Shown one piece after another: positions 43,524 through 51,310 of a stretch of 64,000 bases of DNA. Position 1 is the stretch's first letter. Every line of letters starts with the position of its first letter. Made by a program: the position numbers and the translations under genes. Source of the DNA: Pelodictyon luteolum DSM 273 (GTDB lineage: Bacteria; Bacteroidota; Chlorobiia; Chlorobiales; Chlorobiaceae). Location: contig NC_007512.1 in the NCBI RefSeq assembly GCF_000012485.1, forward strand, positions 1,365,001 through 1,429,000. Direction: 5' to 3'. Under the pieces are notes generated by a model. It had not been told where the DNA came from. It saw nothing but the letters and a program-made list of their open reading frames with translations, and did not search any database.

Positions 43524-44336
43524 TCACTGGCTGATGAAGCCGAGTTCACTGATGATCCGCCGCCCGTCAGCAGTCGAGGGCAGTGCGAGAAACTGTTTGA
43601 TGCTACCCGTCGGCTGGCCGCTGGTATAGAAATAGAGCTTGCGCGACAGCTTGTAGGTACCGCTGCGGATGCTCGCGACGCTCGGCTTTACCCCATCGAC
43701 AGGAACCGCCCGGACTGAGGAGTCCAGAAATCCCATGCCGATGAACCCGATCGCAGAGGGTGTCGTCGACACACGGCTCTTCACGGCGCCGTTGCTGGCC
43801 TGGGACTCAGCCCTCGGCATGATAGGCACAGCCTTGCCGGTGACGAGCGTCTTGAACGACTCCTGGGTGCCGCTGTTCGACTCACGCTGGATCACCACGA
43901 TGCGGGAATTCGGTCCGCCGACCTCGCGCCAGTTGGTATAGCGTCCCTGATAGATCCCTGCGATCTGGGCCTTCGTAAGACCCCTGACAGGGTTCGAGGG
44001 ATGAACGACGATGGCAATGCCGTCAAGGGCGGCAACATGCGCTACCGGCTGAATACCTTTTTTCCTTGCAGCAGCGATTTCCTGTGTTTTCATATCACGC
44101 GACATGGCTGCAATGTCGCAGGCGCCGTTGATGAGGCTTTTGGCACCGTTGCCGCTCCCCGACTCGCTGACGGTGACCGGAACACCGTAGCGCTTCGTGA
44201 AATATGCCGCAAACGATTTCGCTATGGGTCCGACAGTCGTCGAACCATCAATCACAATCCCATTCCCTGCCGCAGACACCTCTGTGCCCATAAGCATCAG
44301 CGCCGCCAGCGCCAGCATCAACATCCTCTTCATCAT
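43524..44336 (-). CDS. pstS: PstS-type phosphate-binding protein, second copy
   Basis: From ATG 44336 the protein has 270 residues, with signal peptide MMKRMLMLALAALMLMGTEV then SAAG. The ligand-binding segments IVIDGSTTVGPIAKSFAAYF, VSESGSGNGAKSLINGACDI and QRESNSGTQESFKTLVTG are the phosphate-binding loops of PstS/PBP-like-2 proteins. It is about three-fifths identical to the protein at 44487. Differences cluster outside the pocket. It lies between the first pstS and pstC with a terminator on each side, suggesting independent control. A different affinity or a role as sensor is possible but unproven. Confidence 0.88.
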   Translation of the reverse strand: MMKRMLMLALAALMLMGTEVSAAGNGIVIDGSTTVGPIAKSFAAYFTKRYGVPVTVSESGSGNGAKSLINGACDIAAMSRDMKTQEIAAARKKGIQPVAHVAALDGIAIVVHPSNPVRGLTKAQIAGIYQGRYTNWREVGGPNSRIVVIQRESNSGTQESFKTLVTGKAVPIMPRAESQASNGAVKSRVSTTPSAIGFIGMGFLDSSVRAVPVDGVKPSVASIRSGTYKLSRKLYFYTSGQPTGSIKQFLALPSTADGRRIISELGFISQ

Positions 44337-44404
44337 ATGTTCCGGTTCAATTTGGTTCCCTCTGTGCAAGAAGAAGAAAGGTAGGAAAAAGAAGCCCCCC
44401 TTGA

Positions 44405-44443
44405 AATAAAAAAAGCCCCCCCGATGCAATGCACCGGGAGGGC
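44405..44443 (-). terminator. Intrinsic terminator after the first pstS
   Basis: On the minus strand the stem GCCCTCCCG / CGGGGGGGC (44415-44443, with a mismatch) is followed by TTTTTTTATT. It follows the first pstS by about 45 bp. Confidence 0.8.
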
Positions 44444-44486
44444 GTCATAACAGCAGCGCTCTAAGCCGCCACCACAGGGTGGAAGC

Positions 44487-45302
44487 TTACTGGTTCACGA
44501 AACCAAGTTCGCTGATCATGCGCATGCCCTCGGGGGTCTGGTTGAGCTCGATGAACTGCTTCACAGCGCCCTTCGGCTGACCGTTGGTGTACATGAAGAG
44601 CGGGCGGGAGATCGGGTAGGTACCGTCCTTGACCGAAGCAACGGTAGGAGCCACACCCTCAACACTCACAGCCTTCACAGAACCATCAACAAAGCCGAGG
44701 CCGAGGAAGCCGATGGCTGCAGGGGTGGAGGCAACACGGCTCTTTACAGCACCGTTGCTGGCCTGGGTCTCTGCACGCTTGGAGATCGGAGCTGCCTTGC
44801 CCATGACGAGGCTCTTGAAGGTGTCCTGGGTACCGCTGTTCGATTCACGCTGGATCTTGACGATCTCGGCAGTCGGGCCGCCGACCTGGTTCCAGTTGGT
44901 GATCTTGCCGGAGTAGATGTCACGGATCTGCGTCTTGGTAAGGTTCTTCACACGGTTGCTCGGGTTCACAACAATAGCCATACCGTCAAGAGCGACAACG
45001 TGCTCAACAGGATTGACGCCCTTTGCCTTTGCAGCAGCAATCTCGTTGGTTTTCATTGCGCGGGACATGTTGGCGATATCGCAGGTGCTGTTGATGATGC
45101 TCTTGGCACCGTTGCCGGAACCGGATTCGCTGACGGTCACATCGGTACCGGTGGTACGGGTGAAGTATGCTGCGAAGGACTTGGCAATCGGGCCGACGGT
45201 GGTGGAGCCGTCCATGACGATCTTGCCGGCGGCAGAAGCGTCACCGGAAGCCATCATACCGAAAACAGCCGCACCCATAAGGATTTTGCTGAAGAGTTTC
45301 AT
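44487..45302 (-). CDS. pstS: PstS phosphate-binding protein, first copy
   Basis: This is a 271-residue periplasmic phosphate-binding protein with signal peptide MKLFSKILMGAAVFGMMASG then DASAAG. The phosphate pocket loops are IVMDGSTTVGPIAKSFAAYF, VSESGSGNGAKSIINSTCDI and QRESNSGTQDTFKSLVMGKA. It is encoded just downstream of the porin and is followed by a second pstS and then pstCAB-phoU. As the component needed in the largest amount, separate termination after this gene fits the usual pattern. No clear ribosome binding site precedes the ATG. Confidence 0.93.
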   Translation of the reverse strand: MKLFSKILMGAAVFGMMASGDASAAGKIVMDGSTTVGPIAKSFAAYFTRTTGTDVTVSESGSGNGAKSIINSTCDIANMSRAMKTNEIAAAKAKGVNPVEHVVALDGMAIVVNPSNRVKNLTKTQIRDIYSGKITNWNQVGGPTAEIVKIQRESNSGTQDTFKSLVMGKAAPISKRAETQASNGAVKSRVASTPAAIGFLGLGFVDGSVKAVSVEGVAPTVASVKDGTYPISRPLFMYTNGQPKGAVKQFIELNQTPEGMRMISELGFVNQ

Positions 45303-45390
45303 GTCTAAGTAAGTGATTTGGTTTAGGAAACAAGAAAATAAAAGAGATTACGAGAGACTGCTCTGTTCCGCCGGTAGCGTGAAGATCCTT

Positions 45391-45430
45391 TAAAAAAGGC
45401 TGTCCTGCCGGAAAAGCAGGAGCAGCCTTG
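45391..45430 (-). terminator. Intrinsic terminator after the porin gene
   Basis: On the minus strand AAGGCTGCTCCTGC pairs with GCAGGACAGCCTT (one bulge; arms at 45396-45408 and 45416-45429) and is followed by TTTTTTAAAGG. It lies between the porin and the first pstS, so the latter either has its own promoter in 45303-45390 or depends on readthrough. Confidence 0.85.
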
Positions 45431-45494
45431 CAGGCCAACCACACAACCTGACGAAGAAAGAACACCACACACGAAAGAACAACACACAAAGTGA

Positions 45495-46574
45495 TTAGAA
45501 CTTCACGACAGCGTCAAGCTGGAAGAGGTGCTTTGTATCATCAACCTGAGCAGCTGTACCATCAATCTTATTGAAGTTAAAGTACGTTGCACCAAGCGTC
45601 ATATTCTGGATGAGCTGGTATGTGCTGCTAATTTTGAAGCCTTCACAGTTTGTCCCACCACCATTACGATCACTGTCAGTCATGGCTGGATTTACCGCGT
45701 CCTCCTCAAGCTGTACATACTCAACCGATCCTTCAATCTGACCGGGATTCTTTGCCTTACCAAGCTTTAAGCCGACAAGCATACCATCCCTACGCGAATC
45801 TGTAATGCCACTGAAATCGCTATTTTCAGCCATATTAGTAGCAAACTGACCGTAGACCTTCCAGGGTAGGGAAGACACCTTGCCTCCGACACTTCCAAAA
45901 AGCTCGATAATATCATATCCGAGTGATGGATCGGGCATATTATCGTAGCCATAGTAAGAGGCTCCGAGCTGATAGCCTAAATTGCTGACTTCACCCTTGT
46001 AGGATGCCTGTGCGGCCAGAATGTAGGTATCATCGCCAACGGAAGATTCATCATAGAAATATGAACCAGCGACGAGTGAAAGACCATCCTTCTCTTTTCC
46101 TTTGGCATCTTTCCCATACTGCACAGTCGCTCCCTCAATTGTAACGTCGCCGTCCCAGATGAGATCGTCTATAACCGCAAGAGTGCTCTTAGTTGCCCTC
46201 TTACCAAGAATCAAGTTGACATCACCATTGAGGAACATCGGATGATAATCGATATATGCCTCATTCAATAAGATGGTGTCCGCAGCAAAACTGTCATCTA
46301 GAGTCTCGTTCCTTGAAACCGGATCTGTGTCGTTTCCAGTAGCGAGCTGCAACCCAGCAGATAGCTCCTCGTTAATCCACATGTCGGTTCCAAAACGGAC
46401 ACGAATACGGTGGCGGTCACGGCTATTATCATCAGTCGTGCTGACATTATCATCAGTCAAACTAGACTCATAACGATAGCGGATATCCCCTTTCCAGTTC
46501 CAGTCTACTGCCTGGGCGTTGCTCGAGAACCCGAGAACGGCAGCCAGACCGATTAACATTGCTGTTTTTTTCAT
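45495..46574 (-). CDS. Putative outer-membrane porin of the phosphate cluster
   Basis: This 359-residue protein has signal peptide MKKTAMLIGLAAVLGFSSNA then QAVDWNWKGDIRYRYESS, alternating polar/hydrophobic beta-strands rich in Tyr, Gly and Asp, and a C-terminal phenylalanine (LDAVVKF), as in trimeric porins. It does not clearly match OprP/OprO by eye, but its place upstream of pstS, with a PHO-box-like array before it, suggests it lets phosphate through the outer membrane. Its GC content is lower than its neighbours' (42% by my count at 46441-46500), which may indicate acquisition from elsewhere or selection on surface protein codons. Confidence 0.75.
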   Translation of the reverse strand: MKKTAMLIGLAAVLGFSSNAQAVDWNWKGDIRYRYESSLTDDNVSTTDDNSRDRHRIRVRFGTDMWINEELSAGLQLATGNDTDPVSRNETLDDSFAADTILLNEAYIDYHPMFLNGDVNLILGKRATKSTLAVIDDLIWDGDVTIEGATVQYGKDAKGKEKDGLSLVAGSYFYDESSVGDDTYILAAQASYKGEVSNLGYQLGASYYGYDNMPDPSLGYDIIELFGSVGGKVSSLPWKVYGQFATNMAENSDFSGITDSRRDGMLVGLKLGKAKNPGQIEGSVEYVQLEEDAVNPAMTDSDRNGGGTNCEGFKISSTYQLIQNMTLGATYFNFNKIDGTAAQVDDTKHLFQLDAVVKF

Positions 46575-46650
46575 GATATGGTTTGGTTGGTTTGCGTAAT
46601 GTGTTGCATGATTGATTCTTTTTTCATGCGCTGATAATCTAGGCCTCCAG

Positions 46651-46690
46651 TGTTACAGGACTGTTAAGGCTTTGTAAAGAGATTGTTAAC
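46651..46690 (-). promoter_or_regulatory. PHO-box-like array of four 11-bp repeats upstream of the porin
   Basis: On the plus strand TGTTACA (46651), TGTTAAG (46662), TGTAAAG (46673) and TGTTAAC (46684) are spaced exactly 11 bp, start to start. Read in the direction of the porin gene they are GTTAACA, CTTTACA, CTTAACA and TGTAACA. PhoB- and PhoP-type regulators bind such 11-bp direct repeats. The array lies 77 bp upstream of the porin start codon, a suitable place for an activator. No similarly perfect array was found elsewhere in the window. Confidence 0.75.
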
Positions 46691-46700
46691 TGAGTCTTCA

Positions 46701-46961
46701 TCATATCTTCAAATCAGTGATCACCACCGCCCCGTGGAAGCGGCGATCAGGGAAAATGACCCGCCCTTTCTGGTTGATGACGACATGGGGATATCCCGCT
46801 TCGTCAAGCAGCGCAAGGATTTTAGCAAGATCCTTTCGACCGGCGGGCTTGATGATGATGTCAGCCAGGGCATCGACTTTCTTTACACTGTGGCGGGAGA
46901 GTTCCTCCCGGAGAAAGAACTCGCCCGCCACCGCTGTTTTCAGCGCTTCAAGGTTCAACAT
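46701..46961 (-). CDS. Small protein resembling half of an FAD-binding (MurB-like) domain
   Basis: This 86-residue protein starts at ATG 46961 with a near-perfect ribosome binding site (AAGGAGG, 6 nt). IIIKPAGRKDLAKILALLDE, HVVINQKGRVIFPDRRFHGA and VVITDLKI run in the order of the first part of a MurB/GlcD-type FAD-binding domain (VxPxxxxDL, LGGGSNxL, GxVI). The glycine-rich loop is replaced by INQKGRVIF, so FAD pyrophosphate binding is unlikely. It is the last gene after plsC and the GNAT gene on the same strand, 72 bp away. It could be a regulatory or adaptor protein or a relic still translated. Confidence 0.55.
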   Translation of the reverse strand: MLNLEALKTAVAGEFFLREELSRHSVKKVDALADIIIKPAGRKDLAKILALLDEAGYPHVVINQKGRVIFPDRRFHGAVVITDLKI

Positions 46962-47033
46962 GGTATCCTCCTTCCTGCGGCTTCACGAAAAAACTGCAGA
47001 GCTCCTTACCTGCAGCCCGGCGCCTTAGGGCGC

Positions 47034-47726
47034 CTACCCCCCTGCTATCGGCCGGCGGCCGAGAAGGGCCTGACGGGCGGCCTTCCGCTGTTCCTTGCGC
47101 TCAATGACCGCATGAATGCCCTCGCTGAGCTCCATATAGATGCGGTTGCGGCTGTTCTTGATGCGGCGAAAGAGTTTCAGGATGTCGAGCGTAAGGATGA
47201 TGCGGGTGGAGCTGCAGTTCAAGTCACCAAACAGGTGTTTGCCCACCACCTCGAACCCGAGCACGCGGGTATGGAAGTTGAAGGGAGAGTTGGCCTCCCC
47301 TTCGAAGACGTCAGTAATGAAATGGGTATAGTCGCGCTCGACCACTTCGGCAGTTGCGGCGCGCATAAGACGCAGCGCAATACGGGGGTTGCGGCGGTAC
47401 TCGCCAAGAATCATGAACCGGCCGATTTCAGCGTAGCGTCCTGCGGTCCTGAGCTTTTCGACATCTATCCCCGGCTCGAACTTCACTTCGTACCGTTCGG
47501 GCAGTTCAAGCGGCGGATCGTAGAGGAGGCGGATGACGCCGGCAGGCTTTCCGCTGACCTCGGCAATGAACCAGGACAGGGTATCGCTTTTGAGAACATC
47601 CTCGGGGATCTGCCCTTCGACGCCCGCTATCCAGTTCTTCTCTATGCGGAAGACCTGCTCAATGACCTCGAGCACCCGGCTGCGGTCACAGGCGCTCTCC
47701 ACTCTCCTGACGGTAACACTCGACAT
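47034..47726 (-). CDS. GNAT acyltransferase of the FeeM/OlsB/AHL-synthase-like kind
   Basis: This 230-residue protein starts at ATG 47726 with GGGAGG 7 nt before it. RVLEVIEQVFRIEKNWIAGV, SWFIAEVSGKPAGVIRLLYD, GRYAEIGRFMILGEYRRNPR, IALRLMRAATAEVVERDYTH and FHTRVLGFEVVGKHLFGDLN follow the fold of long-chain N-acyl amino acid synthases (FeeM) and related acyl-homoserine lactone or ornithine-lipid acyltransferases. These move an acyl group from acyl-ACP to an amine. It stands directly after a PlsC-type acyltransferase on the same strand (15 bp), as OlsB/OlsA pairs do. The amine acceptor is unknown; no LuxR-type signal receptor with an AHL domain is present. Confidence 0.65.
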   Translation of the reverse strand: MSSVTVRRVESACDRSRVLEVIEQVFRIEKNWIAGVEGQIPEDVLKSDTLSWFIAEVSGKPAGVIRLLYDPPLELPERYEVKFEPGIDVEKLRTAGRYAEIGRFMILGEYRRNPRIALRLMRAATAEVVERDYTHFITDVFEGEANSPFNFHTRVLGFEVVGKHLFGDLNCSSTRIILTLDILKLFRRIKNSRNRIYMELSEGIHAVIERKEQRKAARQALLGRRPIAGG

Positions 47727-47741
47727 GGCGGTCCTCCCGGT

Positions 47742-48569
47742 TTACAGGGCACCCTCCCCGACCGCAAACGGCGGACGGGATACGGACCCGTATGGTTGTT
47801 GGTAAAGTGCATGATGTTCGTTCGGCATGGGTCCCTGATAGCGTTTGCCTGACAGGTCTGCAAGGCAGTGCATGACCCTGTGGGTCACTTCATTTGCCAG
47901 TGCGGCACGCCGCTGCACACCGCCCTGTTCCTCTTTCTTGACGGCACGGTAGGCTTCCGACTGCAGGGTGAAGTCGATCGGGGTGCCCACCCGTATGATG
48001 GTGCGCCCGAGGATGGGGATGCGTCCCTTCTGTATGCGGAGCGGGAAGTCGATGCCGACAGGGATTACCGGGGCACCGGTCGTGAGGGCAATGTGGCCGA
48101 TACCGCTCTTGCCTTTGGCCAGGGCATCGGCATTGCGGTTGCGCCGCCCTTCGGGGAAAATGCCGATGCTCCTGCCGGAAGCGATCTTGCGGCAGCAGCG
48201 CTCGACGGTATCTTCCGCCATCCGGACCGGCCGTGAGGATTCTATCCAGGAGAGGGTGGAGCGCTTGTTATAGACATAGACGGGATCGATCATCCCCATC
48301 AGCTTGCCGAGTACCGGCACCCTGCCGTACATCCAGTCGATGACGAAGCTGATTGTGCGCCCGCCCATGTGGTAGATGAAAAAGATCGGGACCATCAACG
48401 CTTCAGCAGAATTGTTGTGGTTGAAGGCGAAAATGTATGGCCGTCCGTCACCGGGGAGGTTCCCGAGCCCTTCCGCCTTCAAAAGGAAGAAGTTCGGAAG
48501 CATCAGGAGCCGGAGGAGCAGCGCCCGCATCGGGGAGAGCCGGGGAAGCGGCCTGAAGTAGTCTTTCAT
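47742..48569 (-). CDS. PlsC-type 1-acylglycerol-3-phosphate acyltransferase-like protein
   Basis: This 275-residue acyltransferase has a hydrophobic N-terminal part and the LPLAT motifs: IFAFNHNNSAEALMVP (motif I), RVPVLGKLMGMIDPVYVYNK (motif II region), GRSIGIFPEGRRNRNADAL (motif III) and GAPVIPVGIDFP (motif IV). Motif I is H-x4-E instead of the usual H-x4-D; the acidic residue that pairs with the catalytic His is thus Glu, or it lies elsewhere. FPEGRR is intact. Its coupling with the GNAT gene suggests an O-acylation of an N-acyl amine rather than phosphatidic acid synthesis, as OlsA does. Confidence 0.75.
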   Translation of the reverse strand: MKDYFRPLPRLSPMRALLLRLLMLPNFFLLKAEGLGNLPGDGRPYIFAFNHNNSAEALMVPIFFIYHMGGRTISFVIDWMYGRVPVLGKLMGMIDPVYVYNKRSTLSWIESSRPVRMAEDTVERCCRKIASGRSIGIFPEGRRNRNADALAKGKSGIGHIALTTGAPVIPVGIDFPLRIQKGRIPILGRTIIRVGTPIDFTLQSEAYRAVKKEEQGGVQRRAALANEVTHRVMHCLADLSGKRYQGPMPNEHHALYQQPYGSVSRPPFAVGEGAL

Positions 48570-48789
48570 ACGCAGTAAGCCTTATTGGCTGAGCCGCCAA
48601 GAAGCGGCAGGGGTTTTCAGGGTACAGAAGAAAGAACGTCTTTATGTGTTGACGAACAGTTACGGGGGTGCAACGATTCTGCAAATTTGAAGAGGGTGCG
48701 GGAAGGGCCGGAGGAGGGAAATTGAAACAAATAATGCATCGGGGCTGTTTTAAGCTTTGTGCAGATAAACGATTTTTTATTTTCCCCCT
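48570..48789. other. Divergent spacer before the methyltransferase gene
   Basis: This 220-bp spacer separates the PlsC-type gene and the methyltransferase. A TTGACG-like sequence lies near 48648 and an AT-rich run near 48765-48785. No coding or repeat structure was recognised. Confidence 0.35.
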
Positions 48790-49479
48790 ATGACAAACCA
48801 TTGGCACAGTTCAGAAAAATTCAACCGGCAGGCAGAAGGCTGGGACGACAATCCCCGCAGACTCGCCATTGCCGAAGCCGTCTTCAAGGCTCTTGCCGAA
48901 GCGGTACAATTCACCGAGAGAACCGAAGCGCTTGAATTCGGATGCGGGACAGGCCTGGTGACCATGCAGGTCGCCCCGCGGGTACGGAAGGTGACGGCCA
49001 TCGACACCTCGCACCGGATGCTCGGCGTGCTTGAGGGCAAGATCATGGCGACAGGGACGAAGAACATCGACTCTCGCTGCCTTGATTTGACCGTCCCTGA
49101 TGAAATGCGCCGTCTGCCGAAAGGGCACTTCAACGTCATATACGCGAGCATGACGCTCCATCACATCGACGACACATCCTCGTTCCTTCAGGAACTTTCG
49201 GAGCTGCTCGCCCCCGGCGGAACGCTTGCCATGGCGGACCTTGACCTCGAAGATGGCTTTTTCCATGACGATGCCGATGAGAAGGTTCATCCCGGATTCG
49301 AGCGGCCGGCCCTTGCGGCCATGCTTCTGGCGGCAGGCCTCCAGAACCCGACGTTCCGGACCGCAGCCACTATCGAAAAGAAAAACCGGACGGGAAGAGA
49401 AGCATCCTACCCCATATTCCTCGCCACGGCAACCAAACCGGAAGCCTCGAAGGAACAGCCGGAGAGCGCGGCCGAATGA
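48790..49479 (+). CDS. Class I SAM-dependent methyltransferase
   Basis: This 229-residue enzyme has the Rossmann methyltransferase motifs: motif I LEFGCGTGLVTMQVAPRV (about 45-62), motif II KVTAIDTSHRMLGVL, motif III GHFNVIYASMTLHHIDDTSS and motif IV FLQELSELLAPGGTLAMADL. The YASMTLHHIDD segment resembles UbiE/COQ5-like and Methyltransf_11 enzymes acting on small molecules. The substrate is not known. Its stop overlaps the start of the phosphoglycolate-phosphatase-like gene (ATGA). Confidence 0.82.
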   Translation: MTNHWHSSEKFNRQAEGWDDNPRRLAIAEAVFKALAEAVQFTERTEALEFGCGTGLVTMQVAPRVRKVTAIDTSHRMLGVLEGKIMATGTKNIDSRCLDLTVPDEMRRLPKGHFNVIYASMTLHHIDDTSSFLQELSELLAPGGTLAMADLDLEDGFFHDDADEKVHPGFERPALAAMLLAAGLQNPTFRTAATIEKKNRTGREASYPIFLATATKPEASKEQPESAAE

Positions 49480-50138
49480 GCTGCAAGGCGGTCATCTTCG
49501 ACCTTGACGGGACCCTGCTCGATACCCTCAAGGACCTCTCCGTCACCCTCAATGCCGTGCTCTCGGCAAACGGCCACCCCACCCATCCGCTCGAACACTG
49601 CCGCTACCTTGTCGGCAGCGGCATGCGCGAACTCGTCCGCAAAGCCCTTCCCGACGGAGTCGGCACACCCGACACCATCGAGAGGATCCTCGGGGAACTT
49701 CTGGAGCAGTACGCACTCAACTGGAACGTGCACTCGCAGCCCTACCCGGGCATTCCGGGAATGCTCGACGGGCTGGAGCGGCTTGGAATGAAAAAAGCCA
49801 TTCTCTCCAACAAGGCCGACCGGTTTACGAAGCTCTGTGCCCGGCATCTTCTTGCAGACTGGCATTTCGATGTTGTCATGGGCCACCATGACGCAATCGA
49901 GCACAAGCCCTCACCCGAAGGGGCGCTCCTCGTAGCGGAAATGATGGGTGAAAAACCCTCTGACATTCTCTATGTCGGCGATACCGGCATCGACATGCTG
50001 ACGGCCAACCGTGCCGGCATGTACCCGCTTGGCGTACTCTGGGGGTTCCGGCCTGAAGCGGAGCTGGTGGAAGCCGGGGCACGCTCGCTTACAGCCGATC
50101 CCGAAGGGATACTACTCCATCTGGAGGGCTGCGCCTGA
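49476..50138 (+). CDS. gph: HAD phosphatase of the phosphoglycolate phosphatase family
   Basis: This 220-residue enzyme begins MSCKAVIFDLDGTLLDTLKD (DxDGT motif with GTLLDTL as in Gph), has the cap HPTHPLEHCRYLVGSGMREL, motif II Ser in MKKAILSNKADRF, the Lys motif EHKPSPEGAL and motif IV YVGDTGIDMLTANRAG. The GVLWGFR segment near the end is typical of Gph. It is coupled to the upstream methyltransferase. It may also be a broader-range phosphatase (PpaX-like), so the symbol is a family-level assignment. Confidence 0.85.
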   Translation: MSCKAVIFDLDGTLLDTLKDLSVTLNAVLSANGHPTHPLEHCRYLVGSGMRELVRKALPDGVGTPDTIERILGELLEQYALNWNVHSQPYPGIPGMLDGLERLGMKKAILSNKADRFTKLCARHLLADWHFDVVMGHHDAIEHKPSPEGALLVAEMMGEKPSDILYVGDTGIDMLTANRAGMYPLGVLWGFRPEAELVEAGARSLTADPEGILLHLEGCA

Positions 50139-50178
50139 AGGGCAGAGTGAGGGTGGCGAGCGGCTGGAGTGAACCCTT

Positions 50179-51252
50179 TCAGGCCAGAAGGTGAAGGCGG
50201 GAGAAGACGTAGTCAAGGGAGTCCTCGTTCAGCACAATCCTGTAGTACCCTGTCGATCCCAGCTCATGCGGGCTGTTGTCGCGGTCGCTCGTAAAGCGGC
50301 GGCTCCGTTTTCCGTTGTACCAGTAGACAAGCCGGATGCGGTTTCCCTCGATTTCAAGGGCGGTAATGCCCCTTTTTCCGATGGCGCACCCTGAATTGAA
50401 CACGCTCGGGATGGTGATGTTATTATAGAGCCCGCTGCGAAGTCCTATCCTTTTTCCCTCGCGGTAGCATGCCTCAAGCTCCCCCTTCAGCTCCGCAATC
50501 TTCCCTTCGATTGATACCTTCTCACCATTCTCTGCTGATGAATACGCCCTGCAGAGCTCTTCTATCCGGTAGTTGAGGTAGTCGACTTTCGAGAGCGACT
50601 CGAAAAGGGGACGGTGGGTATGGCCGATGATCGACACAACCTTTGCCTCGTTCGAAAACTCGTAGATGGATTTTTCAATGGCGAACCGGCGGCGGCTGTT
50701 GTAGGCGATCGAGAAGTTCCGGATACCGACCGGCTTTGCGATGTAGCGGAGGAAAAAGATTACGGCCCGGCTGACGATGGGATAGGACTCCCAGAGCAGC
50801 ACGGAAGCCTGGTGGCCGTGGAACACAAGGATGGTCTCGTCCCCGTAGGAAAACTTCACCGACTCGACCAGCGAGTCGGCAAGCGGGTAGGAGCGGTTGC
50901 CTGCAAGTTCCGTGTCGTGGTTGCCGATGGTTTTCCAGAGAAACGACGTCCTGCTGAACTCCCCGAAAATATCGTACATGGAGGTCCAGGCCCGGGAAAT
51001 CTCATCGAGCGGGAACTTGAAGAGTTCCTCTATGTCGCCATTCAACACGAGACCGTACTTTTCAGGAAGGTAATAGGTCGAAAGCATAGCCTCGATGAGG
51101 TCGCTGTTGCGACGGAACTCGTCGCGCCGGCCGCCGTTGCCCATATGGAGGTCGCTGAGGATCAGGACCCGGGTATCGGTTTCAAGGCTTACCTTGCTTG
51201 CGTTCTGGAGCAGTCGCTCCAGATGGGGGTGTTTCTTCTTATGAATGCTCAT
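50179..51252 (-). CDS. Calcineurin-type metallophosphoesterase
   Basis: This 357-residue protein has the binuclear-metal motifs in order: RVLILSDLHMGNGG (D-x-H), LVLNGDIEE (GD), TIGNHDTEL (GNHD), ILVFHGHQASVLLWES (H) and VVSIIGHTHRPLFES (GHTH). A further C-terminal region of about 110 residues (VDYLNYRIEELCRAYSSAEN, IRLVYWYNGKRSRRFTSDRD) is not part of the core. Metal-dependent phosphoesterases of this type act on nucleotides, lipids or nucleic acids. It is preceded on the same strand by a PHP-domain protein, 58 bp away, so an operon is likely. Confidence 0.85.
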   Translation of the reverse strand: MSIHKKKHPHLERLLQNASKVSLETDTRVLILSDLHMGNGGRRDEFRRNSDLIEAMLSTYYLPEKYGLVLNGDIEELFKFPLDEISRAWTSMYDIFGEFSRTSFLWKTIGNHDTELAGNRSYPLADSLVESVKFSYGDETILVFHGHQASVLLWESYPIVSRAVIFFLRYIAKPVGIRNFSIAYNSRRRFAIEKSIYEFSNEAKVVSIIGHTHRPLFESLSKVDYLNYRIEELCRAYSSAENGEKVSIEGKIAELKGELEACYREGKRIGLRSGLYNNITIPSVFNSGCAIGKRGITALEIEGNRIRLVYWYNGKRSRRFTSDRDNSPHELGSTGYYRIVLNEDSLDYVFSRLHLLA

Positions 51253-51310
51253 AGTGACTGCTGTGCCGCGCTTCGCCCTCCTGCCCCTGAATCAGCCGCC
51301 CTCGGGGCCA

